NCBI GenBank assembly: GCA_017411935.1 | Contig: JAFQPC010000007.1 | Span: forward strand, 1 to 6,038 | Reading direction: 5' to 3' | Length of the DNA stretch: 6,038 nucleotides | Origin: Clostridia bacterium | GTDB lineage: Bacteria; Bacillota; Clostridia; Oscillospirales; CAG-272 | Part shown: positions 1 through 5,568 of the stretch, piece by piece | Layout: each line of letters opens with the position of its first letter | Position numbering within the stretch: position 1 is the stretch's first letter | Translations under genes and position numbers: made by a program | Notes under the pieces: model-generated | Databases searched by the model: none | Seen by the model: the letters and a program-made list of their open reading frames with translations, nothing else | Told to the model about the DNA's origin: nothing

Positions 1-26
1 CTCCCGCTTTGATCGGTGCTATCTTG

Positions 27-50
27 CGGGAGGGGGAACCCCTCCCCTAC
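27..50 (+). repeat. GC-rich palindromic repeat, copy 1 (forward)
   Basis: A 24-nt unit starting CGGGAGG and ending CCCCTCCCCTAC. GGGAGGGG (28-35) and CCCCTCCC (39-46) form a perfect 8-bp stem with a GAA loop. The same unit recurs inverted at 72-95 and forward at 126-150. Short, hairpin-forming, clustered and intergenic copies are typical of REP-like elements; that class is an inference. Confidence 0.75.
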
Positions 51-71
51 GGTGTTGAATATTATTTGGTT

Positions 72-95
72 GTAGGGGAGGCGTTTCGCCTCCCG
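72..95 (-). repeat. GC-rich palindromic repeat, copy 2 (inverted)
   Basis: This is the inverted form of copy 1: it begins GTAGGGGAGG and ends GCCTCCCG. It folds on itself (GGGAGGCG on the minus strand against CGCCTCCC) and could also pair with either flanking forward copy to make a larger cruciform. The central bases differ from the other copies but compensate to keep the stem, which suggests that the structure, not only the sequence, is maintained. Confidence 0.75.
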
Positions 96-125
96 TTTTT
101 AAGATTGCGATTTCTTTGCTTTTTA

Positions 126-150
126 CGGGAGGAGCAAGCCCCTCCCCTAC
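126..150 (+). repeat. GC-rich palindromic repeat, copy 3 (forward)
   Basis: A 25-nt forward copy, CGGGAGG to CCCCTCCCCTAC, with a diverged centre (AGCAAG) and a weaker self-stem than copies 1 and 2. The last 12 nt, CCCCTCCCCTAC, are identical to copy 1. The bases CTCCCG at 1-6 match the terminal end of an inverted copy, so a fourth unit is probably cut by the window edge, giving the order inverted, forward, inverted, forward. Confidence 0.7.
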
Positions 151-172
151 CACAAAATATGAGAAAATTTCA

Positions 173-213
173 AAGAAACAGCGTAGCCGTGAACATCACA
201 ACTACGCTTTCTT
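173..213. repeat. Long imperfect hairpin
   Basis: Three nested stems stack on one axis: 173-178 with 208-213 (AAGAAA/TTTCTT), 181-186 with 202-207 (GCGTAG/CTACGC), and 189-192 with 196-199 (GTGA/TCAC) closing an ACA triloop. A 2-nt bulge (179-180) and a CC/AA internal mismatch separate them, giving 16 base pairs in 41 nt. Neither side has a proper T-tract, so it is a poor intrinsic terminator. It could be a structured RNA end, a degraded terminator of a gene left of the window, or a mobile-element end. The function is unknown. Confidence 0.5.
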
Positions 214-265
214 CGTTATGGGACATTGAATTAACTTGGCGTTCTTTTTTATAAAAATAAAAAAC

Positions 266-293
266 AGGACAGAGAACTCTCGCTCTCTGTCCT
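266..293 (-). terminator. Rho-independent terminator of the lipoprotein gene
   Basis: AGGACAGAGA (266-275) and TCTCTGTCCT (284-293) form a perfect 10-bp stem with an 8-nt loop. On the minus strand it lies about a dozen bases beyond the TAA stop of the solute-binding protein gene and is followed by GTTTTTTATTTTTAT, a good U-tract. The plus-strand side has a weaker T-rich tail (TTATTTT), so some bidirectional activity is possible. Confidence 0.85.
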
Positions 294-304
294 TTATTTT
301 GGAA

Positions 305-1837
305 TTAGTTTCCGTACTGTGATTCAAGCTCCTGCATCTTCTGGTTCATCTTCTCAGCATCGGAGATCATTGTCTGACCGGTCGATGCCCACTTGCCCGC
401 CAAGGAATCTTCCTTACTTGCAAGCGCGTTTCTGAAGCATCCCCAAACACCGCAACATGCGATCTGCCAGTCAAAGAGACGTCCGCCGTCAAGGTCGATC
501 GACTGCTTGATGGTATCCCACATATTATAGTCTTCGACCGAGTTCGAGCTCTGCTTCTTCAATACCTCAGAGTAGTAAGCACGTGCCGTTCTCATAAAGC
601 CCTCGGATGCCATAACCGTAAGTACTGCGCCGAAAACCTCTGCGTCTGCGTCCGAGATCTGTCTCGGAATGACGCACATCGAATACTCAAAGTCGGGAAT
701 CGTCTTATATCCGCTCTGCTCTTCATCGTACATCGGCATCGGAAGCACACCGAAATCGAAGCTCAGCTCGTTAAACTTATAGTCGGTGATCGAAATGATC
801 GAGTTGAATACGAACAGCGATCTTCCCTTCTGCCACTCGGGGTTCGAGGGGTTCGAGAAGTTTCCTGCCTGAGCAAGCTCACCGTAGTTCATATTCTGCT
901 TTACCTCAACCGCGGATGCCGAGGTGTTAAAGAGGCTGGTCAGCTGTCTGACAACGTCGTTGGCACGTCCCGAGTTCTGGTCATCCGAAATGATCTGATT
1001 TCCCGTAGACGGGTCAACCTCCATCCAGTCAAGGTCACAGCCCTTATAGAAAGCATCCATTGCTACGTGATATCCCGTGATACCGAAGGTTCTGTTGGTC
1101 GTTACCGCCTGCGCCAGAATTCTCATGGATTCGAGCGTCCACTTGCCATCCATTACCAGATCGTACATCGAATCGACGCCGAACTGATTCAGAACGCCGG
1201 GCGTTCTCTTCAAAATGTTCTTATTATAGCAGAACGCAAAGGTCATACCCATCAGCGTCCAGCTCATATCTCCGGCGGCAAAATAAATTTTGTCGTTGAT
1301 CGAAGCATTCTCAAGGAAGCATGCCGACCACCAAGGGTCATCCAAACGGATCGTGGAAATTCCCTTCAGGTCCTGTGCGTAACCCTGAATCATCAACAGG
1401 TTACCAACACGGCTGTAGGGCGTCAGAATATCTACCTTCTGCGAGGTCAAACGCGATTTTGCGGTCGATACGTAACCTTCCTCGGAGCCTGCCGCACCGC
1501 TGACGTACGTCCACTTCAAATCTACGTTCAAGCGTCCCTTGACCGCTTCGTTTCTCATATAGATTGCTTGCTTCAGCGTAGATTCCGATGCCTGCATCTC
1601 TTCTTCGCTGACTTCAAATTCATTCTTACAAGCCTCGGTCCATCCGAGAAGTCGGATCGTTCTTCCACCAAAGTCCTGAATACCGACGCCGTCATCAGGC
1701 ATCGTTTCCGCAAGCGTCTCGAGGTCGAGCGCTGAGCCTTTTTCGTCCTCTTTTTTGCCCATACAAGCCACAAGCAACGGCAACAGCATCAGGACAATCA
1801 AAGTCAGGCAAAGAATTCTTTTCAGAATTTTTCTCAT
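305..1837 (-). CDS. Extracellular solute-binding lipoprotein (family 1, ABC sugar uptake)
   Basis: A 510-residue membrane-anchored binding protein, expected to capture a carbohydrate outside the cell and pass it to an ABC permease. Residues 1-25 are a lipoprotein signal: basic MRKILKR, a hydrophobic stretch, and lipobox L-V-A-C with the lipidated cysteine at 25. An acidic linker follows, then features typical of clostridial family-1 binding proteins: a PWW motif near 168, FAAGD near 186 and a FCYNK segment near 202. Length fits the family. The frame is open to a GTG at 1903, but the ATG at 1837 is preferred because it starts exactly at the signal peptide and follows an AGGAGG (1850-1855, spacing 12) and a nearer AAGG. 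The gene has its own promoter and terminator and no permease or ATPase genes adjoin it here. The ligand cannot be told from sequence. Confidence 0.9.
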   Translation of the reverse strand: MRKILKRILCLTLIVLMLLPLLVACMGKKEDEKGSALDLETLAETMPDDGVGIQDFGGRTIRLLGWTEACKNEFEVSEEEMQASESTLKQAIYMRNEAVKGRLNVDLKWTYVSGAAGSEEGYVSTAKSRLTSQKVDILTPYSRVGNLLMIQGYAQDLKGISTIRLDDPWWSACFLENASINDKIYFAAGDMSWTLMGMTFAFCYNKNILKRTPGVLNQFGVDSMYDLVMDGKWTLESMRILAQAVTTNRTFGITGYHVAMDAFYKGCDLDWMEVDPSTGNQIISDDQNSGRANDVVRQLTSLFNTSASAVEVKQNMNYGELAQAGNFSNPSNPEWQKGRSLFVFNSIISITDYKFNELSFDFGVLPMPMYDEEQSGYKTIPDFEYSMCVIPRQISDADAEVFGAVLTVMASEGFMRTARAYYSEVLKKQSSNSVEDYNMWDTIKQSIDLDGGRLFDWQIACCGVWGCFRNALASKEDSLAGKWASTGQTMISDAEKMNQKMQELESQYGN

Positions 1838-1930
1838 TTTCCTTGTTTTCCTCCTATTAGCAACCAACCGATCAACAAAAAACGCGTTTTTTCGTTGACA
1901 CACTCATTGATGATATTTTTCTGCTTTATA

Positions 1931-1959
1931 AGTATATCATAACTTTTGGGGCTTGTCAA
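1931..1959 (-). promoter_or_regulatory. Sigma-A promoter for the solute-binding lipoprotein gene
   Basis: Read on the minus strand: a consensus TTGACA (-35, plus-strand 1954-1959), a 17-nt spacer, then TATACT (-10, 1931-1936) preceded by TGA, an extended -10. The start point is expected near 1924, giving a leader of about 85 nt before the ATG at 1837. Binding-protein genes are often under catabolite or regulator control, but I see no clear operator here. Confidence 0.8.
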
Positions 1960-1982
1960 GAACATTTCTCTCTCCCCCTTGG

Positions 1983-2005
1983 ATTTTCAACATTTTCAAC
2001 ATTTT
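1983..2005 (+). repeat. Tandem 9-nt direct repeat in the promoter region
   Basis: ATTTTCAAC occurs at 1983-1991 and 1992-2000, followed by a partial third unit ATTTT at 2001-2005. A CCCCCTTGG patch precedes it (1974-1982), and a similar CCCCCTTTTGG followed by ATTTTCAC lies at 2012-2032. It sits upstream of both divergent promoters and could bind a regulator, but the sequence is simple and may be chance. Confidence 0.4.
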
Positions 2006-2113
2006 CCCCCGCCCCCTTTTGGTTATTTTCACAATTTCTGTCGCACAAACACTTCGCTTCCGAAACCTTTGTAAAATCTATTGTTTTGACTCATAATCTT
2101 GCAAGAAAATCTC

Positions 2114-2143
2114 TTGACAAAATCCACGCGCGCGTGGTATAAT
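2114..2143 (+). promoter_or_regulatory. Strong sigma-A promoter for the prfB operon
   Basis: TTGACA (2114-2119) and TATAAT (2138-2143) both match consensus, the spacer is 18 nt, and TGG at 2135-2137 gives an extended -10. Transcription should start near 2150, leaving an A/T-rich leader of about 60 nt. No terminator is seen between 2211 and the right edge, so this promoter probably serves all five downstream genes. Confidence 0.88.
2124..2137. promoter_or_regulatory. Perfect 14-bp palindrome in the prfB promoter spacer
   Basis: CCACGCGCGCGTGG reads identically on both strands and occupies 14 of the 18 spacer bases, abutting the -10 hexamer and supplying its TGG extension. It is strikingly GC-rich in an AT-rich intergenic region. 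A dimeric repressor or MerR-like activator could bind there, or it may be only a GC-rich spacer; no regulator gene is visible in the window. Confidence 0.5.
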
Positions 2144-2183
2144 AAAATAGAATATATATTTTCAAAAAATCTATCAAAAAAGA

Positions 2184-2199
2184 GCAGCCAAGGGGCTGC
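2184..2199 (+). promoter_or_regulatory. Leader hairpin next to the prfB ribosome binding site
   Basis: GCAGCC (2184-2189) pairs perfectly with GGCTGC (2194-2199) around an AAGG loop. The stem ends immediately before the Shine-Dalgarno GGGAGG at 2200-2205. It leaves the site exposed, so it may stabilise the messenger or stack beside the initiating ribosome rather than block it. Confidence 0.5.
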
Positions 2200-2205
2200 G
2201 GGAGG
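2200..2205 (+). promoter_or_regulatory. Ribosome binding site deciding the TTG start of prfB
   Basis: GGGAGG ends 5 nt before TTG at 2211. The next in-frame TTG, at 2223, would be 17 nt away, too far. No ATG or GTG is available in frame near the conserved N-terminus, so the site fixes a TTG start. Confidence 0.75.
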
Positions 2206-2210
2206 TATCT

Positions 2211-3317
2211 TTGATCATCGCATTGGAAGAAGCAAAATATCAACTCATCGGTCTTCGTGAGGACGTCACCGAGCTCGGCTCGGCACTCCGCATTGACGAG
2301 CTTCGCACGCTTGCCGAACAGCTCGACGCGGAAACTCTCGACCCGAATTTCTGGGGCAATCAGGAAAATTCCTCCAAGGTTCTGCAAAAGCTCAAGCAGA
2401 CCAAGGATACCATAGAAGATTACGAGGCGCTATCTTCGCGTCTTGAGGATGCTATCGCGCTCGCCGAAATGGCAATCGAAGAAAACGAAGAAGCTTACGT
2501 TGAAGAAGTCGAGAGCGAGCTTGCCGAGATCCGCAAGGCTGCCGAGGCAAAGCGCATTGAGATCCTTCTCTCGGGCGAATACGACAAAAACAATGCCATC
2601 GTTTCCTTCCACCCCGGTGCGGGCGGAACCGAAGCGCAGGACTGGGCACAGATGCTCTACCGTATGATTACGCGTTGGGCAGAACGCCGCGGATACAAAT
2701 ACAAGCTCCTTGATTGGCTTGACGGCGATGCCGCAGGCATCAAGAGCGCGACGATCATGGTTGAGGGGCTGAATGCCTACGGCTATCTCAAAGCCGAAAA
2801 CGGCGTTCACCGTCTCGTGCGCGTCTCTCCCTTTGACGCCGCAGGACGCAGACAGACCTCGTTTGCTTCCATCGAAGTAATGCCCGAATTCGACAACATC
2901 GACAAGGTCGAGATCCGTGACGAGGATATCGAAGTCACCGCGCACCGTTCAAGCGGTGCGGGCGGTCAGCACATCAACAAGACCGACTCGGCGATCCGTA
3001 TTCTGCACAAGCCCACGGGCATCGTCGTCGGATGTCAGACCGAGCGTTCGCAGCTTCAGAACAAGGAAACCGCGATGAAAATGCTCAAGGCAAAGCTGAT
3101 GGAGATCAAGCTCCGCGAGCGTCTTGACACCATCGAGGATATTCAGGGCAACAAGACCAACATCGAGTGGGGCGCACAGATCTGTTCCTACGTCTTTATG
3201 CCCTACACGCTTGCCAAGGACACGCGTACCGGCTTTGAGGACGGAAACATCACCGCCGTGATGGACGGTGAGATCGACGGCTTCATCAATGCCTACCTCA
3301 AGATGAACGCAAAATAA
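2211..3317 (+). CDS. prfB: Peptide chain release factor 2 (RF2)
   Basis: RF2 enters the ribosomal A site at UGA and UAA stop codons and triggers release of the finished protein. The 368 residues include an N-terminal helical domain rich in Leu, Glu and Lys, the stop-codon-reading SPF tripeptide at 206-208 (RF1 would have PxT), and the catalytic GGQ at 251-253 within SSGAGGQHINKTDSA. DPNFW near residues 44-48 and HPGAGGTEAQDW are also standard for RF2. Length is normal. Many bacteria need a +1 frameshift at an in-frame UGA near codon 26 to make RF2; here that position reads GCA CTC CGC and the frame is uninterrupted. Translation starts at TTG behind GGGAGG, which may limit expression. It heads a compact operon; the next gene starts 12 nt downstream. 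Its own stop is TAA, readable by both RF1 and RF2. Confidence 0.97.
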   Translation: MIIALEEAKYQLIGLREDVTELGSALRIDELRTLAEQLDAETLDPNFWGNQENSSKVLQKLKQTKDTIEDYEALSSRLEDAIALAEMAIEENEEAYVEEVESELAEIRKAAEAKRIEILLSGEYDKNNAIVSFHPGAGGTEAQDWAQMLYRMITRWAERRGYKYKLLDWLDGDAAGIKSATIMVEGLNAYGYLKAENGVHRLVRVSPFDAAGRRQTSFASIEVMPEFDNIDKVEIRDEDIEVTAHRSSGAGGQHINKTDSAIRILHKPTGIVVGCQTERSQLQNKETAMKMLKAKLMEIKLRERLDTIEDIQGNKTNIEWGAQICSYVFMPYTLAKDTRTGFEDGNITAVMDGEIDGFINAYLKMNAK

Positions 3318-3329
3318 AAGAGGTTTTTT

Positions 3330-4412
3330 ATGAACCAGCAGAATTTTGTTCCAGACAAAAAAATGTGGTTTTCTGAGGAGATCAGCGAACCCGATACTGT
3401 TTTTTACAACGTCAAGGAAGCTCCTTTTGCAATTTACGGACTCTACTCTCCCTTGACCGAACCCGTGTTCAAGCGAATTCCCGACGAGTTGGGGCAGAGT
3501 GTGAGTGACGGTGTAGCATATCTTTATCGCAACACCGCGGGCGGACGCGTTCGCTTCGCGACCGATTCGCCCTACCTCATTCTCCGTATGAGAACACATA
3601 AGGTGCATCGATTCAACCATATGACCAATTTGGCGGGCGCAGGATTCGACCTCTACGAGGACGATCCCGAAACCAAGCATTCTCGCTTCGTGCACGCCTT
3701 TGTTCCCCCTACGGCAATGAACGAGGGATATGAAAGCAAGCACACGAGCCCCGACAGAACACTGCGCTATTACACCTTGAATTTTCCGCTCTACAACGAT
3801 GTGGACGAGCTTTATATCGGCATCAAGGAGGGCTCGGTGCTCTCCGAGGGACTTCCCTACGACGGCGAGGCGCCGATCATCTACTACGGTTCCTCGATCA
3901 CGCAAGGCGGATGCGCCTCGCGTCCCGGCAATTCTTATGAGGCGATGATCTGCCGACGCTTGAACCGCGATTATCTGAATATGGGCTTTTCGGGCTCTGC
4001 CAAGGGCGAACCCGAGCTGGCGGAATATCTCGCCACGCTTCCGATGAGCGTGTTCGTCTGCGACTACGACTACAACGCTCCGAGCGTCGAGCATCTGGAA
4101 GCGACGCACTATCCCTTTTATAAGATCATTCGCGCGAAGAACCCCACACTTCCCTATCTGATGGTCAGCCGTCATACGGCGCGGGGACAAAATCCCGATT
4201 CCGACCGTCGCCGCGAGATCATTCGCGCATCGTATGAAAAAGCGAAGGCTTCGGGCGACGAGAACGTATATTTCCTCGACGGCGGCAGTTTTTTCCCCGA
4301 CGAGTGGCGCGACAGCTGTACCGTCGATACGACACACCCAAACGACCTCGGCTTCTATTTTATGGCATGCGCCATCGGTGACGCACTTGCCGAGATCTTG
4401 AAAAAGCAATGA
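3330..4412 (+). CDS. SGNH/GDSL hydrolase with N-terminal GxDLY domain
   Basis: A 360-residue predicted esterase. The N-terminal half is a beta-rich domain with the GFDLY signature at 105-109, as in the GxDLY domain that precedes certain SGNH hydrolases. The C-terminal half holds the catalytic blocks: YGSSITQGG with probable nucleophile Ser189, NMGFSGS with oxyanion Gly222, DYNAP with Asn249, and DTTHPND giving Asp333 and His336. All four catalytic blocks are intact. There is no signal peptide or membrane segment, so the protein is probably cytoplasmic. Relatives are generally called acyl-ester or carbohydrate-esterase-like; the substrate here is unknown. The ATG follows AGAGG with 6-nt spacing. 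The gene lies 12 nt after prfB, and its stop overlaps the next start as ATGA, implying translational coupling. Placement beside cell-wall genes allows a role with acetylated wall sugars, but that is inference. Confidence 0.88.
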   Translation: MNQQNFVPDKKMWFSEEISEPDTVFYNVKEAPFAIYGLYSPLTEPVFKRIPDELGQSVSDGVAYLYRNTAGGRVRFATDSPYLILRMRTHKVHRFNHMTNLAGAGFDLYEDDPETKHSRFVHAFVPPTAMNEGYESKHTSPDRTLRYYTLNFPLYNDVDELYIGIKEGSVLSEGLPYDGEAPIIYYGSSITQGGCASRPGNSYEAMICRRLNRDYLNMGFSGSAKGEPELAEYLATLPMSVFVCDYDYNAPSVEHLEATHYPFYKIIRAKNPTLPYLMVSRHTARGQNPDSDRRREIIRASYEKAKASGDENVYFLDGGSFFPDEWRDSCTVDTTHPNDLGFYFMACAIGDALAEILKKQ

Positions 4413-4795
4413 CGAAAGACCTCAAAGAAACGATTCGCTCGTCGGTCGTCCCCGTGATCCTCGGGAACGGAATCCTCTCGTGCCGCCTTGCGTGGCGTCT
4501 TTATCTAACGCTCGGCACGGTGTCGCTCCGCCTTGGATCGCACAAACGTCTGTCCGATCTTTTCGGGCTTCCCTGCCTTTTTCGAAAAGCTTCGTCCGAC
4601 GACCGTTTATTTTGCGAACAGCTTCTCGATATTGCCGAAGAATTTGACGGTTATTTTCTGCTTCTCATTCCTACGGACGAGCTCTCGTCCGATCGGATCG
4701 ACGCAGATCGCGAGGCGATTTCCTCCAGATACGTCATCTCCTCGCCCGACGAGGTGCTCTCGCACATTCCCTGCTTGAACCAACACGAAAGGTAA
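4409..4795 (+). CDS. Stand-alone pre-ATP-grasp-like protein (hypothetical)
   Basis: A 128-residue protein of unproven function. It looks like the N-terminal Rossmann-type domain that precedes the ATP-grasp fold in carboxylate-amine ligases: a first strand and turn VPVILGNG (14-21), a helix, a second strand VSLRLG (38-43), a helix with many acidic residues (64-80), then YFLLLIPTDE (82-91), matching the LIPT(S)DE ending typical of that domain, and SRYVISSPDEVL (106-117). It ends where the ATP-grasp domain should begin, and the racemase gene starts 8 nt later, so no catalytic remainder follows. Its start overlaps the hydrolase stop (ATGA), with only a weak upstream purine run (GAAAAAG), consistent with coupling. 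The D-aspartate ligase N-terminus is the relative I find most suggestive because of the neighbouring racemase and Mur ligase, but this rests on pattern memory. It could be a partner subunit, a regulator or a degraded gene. Confidence 0.7.
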   Translation: MTKDLKETIRSSVVPVILGNGILSCRLAWRLYLTLGTVSLRLGSHKRLSDLFGLPCLFRKASSDDRLFCEQLLDIAEEFDGYFLLLIPTDELSSDRIDADREAISSRYVISSPDEVLSHIPCLNQHER

Positions 4796-4803
4796 CACCT
4801 TCT

Positions 4804-5568
4804 ATGAACCCCGTAACGCTTGGAATCTTAGGCGGGCTTGGTCCTGCCTCGGGCGTGTATTTTGCGCAGATGCTCGTCGAGCATACGCGCGCCGAGCGCG
4901 ATCAGGAGCATCTGAATTTTCTGTTCTCCTCGCGCGCCGACACCCCCGACCGAACCGAATATATTCTCGGACGCACGCAGAACGATCCCTCGCCCGTGAT
5001 GATTTCCGAGGTCGAACGCCTCGTTTCGGCAGGTGCGAATGCGATCGCCATTCCCTGCAATACGGCGCACTACTTTTACGACCGTATTGCCGAATCCTCG
5101 CGCGTACCGATCCTCAATATCATCGACTTGACGGTGGAATTTTGTCAGTCCTCGGGCGCAAAAACCATTGGCGTACTCGCCACCGAAGGAACGATCTCCT
5201 CGGGCGCGTACGAAAAGGTCTGTACCGCCGCCGGAGTTTCCTATCTGACCTGCACTGAATGTCAGCAAAAGACCGTTTCGCAAATGATCTACGGTGAAAT
5301 CAAGCGCGGCCGCGAACCCGATCTTGCACCGCTGATCGAAATCATCCGAGATCTTGTCGGACGCGGTGCCGAAGCCGTTGTGCTCGGCTGTACCGAGCTC
5401 TCGCTCCTCAAAAGAAGTCTTCCGAGTGAGCTTCCCTTGGTCGATTCCCTCGAAGTCCTCGCCCTCTGTGCCATCCGTCTTTGTGGCAAAGAGCCGATCG
5501 GCTTTGATTCTTCCCTGATGAATTTTATTTCCGTGAAAGGACCCTGTCTATGTTACTCAAAGAATTGA
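4804..5568 (+). CDS. Aspartate/glutamate racemase family protein
   Basis: A cofactor-independent racemase, likely converting L- to D-aspartate or a related acidic amino acid by a two-cysteine mechanism. Of 254 residues, LGILGGLGPAS at the N-terminus is the aspartate-racemase form, unlike the DSGVGG of MurI glutamate racemase. The two catalytic cysteines are Cys85 in PCNTAHYF and Cys196 in LGCTELSLL. No signal peptide, so cytosolic. The ATG follows GAAAGG (4786-4791) at 12 nt. The site lies in a small AAGG/CCTT inverted repeat that could modulate initiation. The reading frame runs 19 nt into the next gene. Its place just before a MurE-type ligase suggests its product feeds peptidoglycan, either as D-Glu for the stem (taking over MurI's role) or as D-Asp for a bridge. 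The last 30 or so residues lie beyond the core family motifs. Broad-specificity amino-acid racemase is the main alternative. Confidence 0.9.
   Translation: MNPVTLGILGGLGPASGVYFAQMLVEHTRAERDQEHLNFLFSSRADTPDRTEYILGRTQNDPSPVMISEVERLVSAGANAIAIPCNTAHYFYDRIAESSRVPILNIIDLTVEFCQSSGAKTIGVLATEGTISSGAYEKVCTAAGVSYLTCTECQQKTVSQMIYGEIKRGREPDLAPLIEIIRDLVGRGAEAVVLGCTELSLLKRSLPSELPLVDSLEVLALCAIRLCGKEPIGFDSSLMNFISVKGPCLCYSKN

Larger units (their letters stand above)
1..304. other. Gene-free region with repeats, hairpin and terminator
   Basis: I see no credible gene in this stretch. It contains three (probably four) copies of a short GC-rich palindromic repeat in alternating orientation, then an AT-rich part with a long imperfect hairpin at 173-213, and finally the terminator of the leftward lipoprotein gene. 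An open frame at 9-254 exists only because the repeats lack stops. It has no ribosome binding site and its translation is largely repeat sequence, so it is not called. Confidence 0.7.
1838..2210. promoter_or_regulatory. Divergent intergenic region between lipoprotein gene and prfB
   Basis: This 373-bp gap holds two outward-facing promoters: a leftward one at 1931-1959 and a rightward one at 2114-2143. The leader of the lipoprotein gene is about 85 nt and that of prfB about 60 nt. Between the promoters, 1974-2030 has C-rich patches and a tandem ATTTTCAAC repeat. No small ORF with a convincing ribosome binding site and no recognisable riboswitch or T-box was found. Confidence 0.75.

Noticed and set aside
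1..150. Repeat cluster as a CRISPR array.
   Set aside because: Copies alternate in orientation, differ internally and are separated by irregular gaps, unlike direct CRISPR repeats; no cas genes are present.
9..254. 81-codon plus-strand open frame over the repeat cluster.
   Set aside because: No ribosome binding site, composition dictated by the palindromic repeats, and it runs through the hairpin; no family likeness.
1067..1735. 222-codon plus-strand open frame inside the lipoprotein gene.
   Set aside because: It is antisense to a well-supported binding protein and its translation matches no family I recognise.
1838..1903. Extended N-terminus of the lipoprotein from a GTG at 1903.
   Set aside because: It would place 22 residues, including the ribosome binding site as coding sequence, before an otherwise perfect lipoprotein signal peptide; the ATG at 1837 is the better start.
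2200..2214. GGG AGG TAT CTT TGA at the prfB start looks like the classical RF2 frameshift cassette (AGG GGG TAT CTT TGA).
   Set aside because: That frame has no start codon upstream in the leader, and a +1 shift at CTT would enter a frame different from that of prfB. GGGAGG is best read as the ribosome binding site of the TTG start, so the likeness is probably chance.
2949..4409. 486-codon minus-strand open frame opposite the end of prfB and the SGNH hydrolase.
   Set aside because: It is antisense to two genes with intact catalytic motifs, shows no recognisable domain and lacks a promoter; it is explained by the codon bias of the genuine strand.
4786..4804. AAGG/CCTT inverted repeat around the racemase ribosome binding site as a possible riboswitch-like element.
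   Set aside because: The stem is only four or five base pairs and overlaps the end of the previous gene; it is too short to claim regulation.
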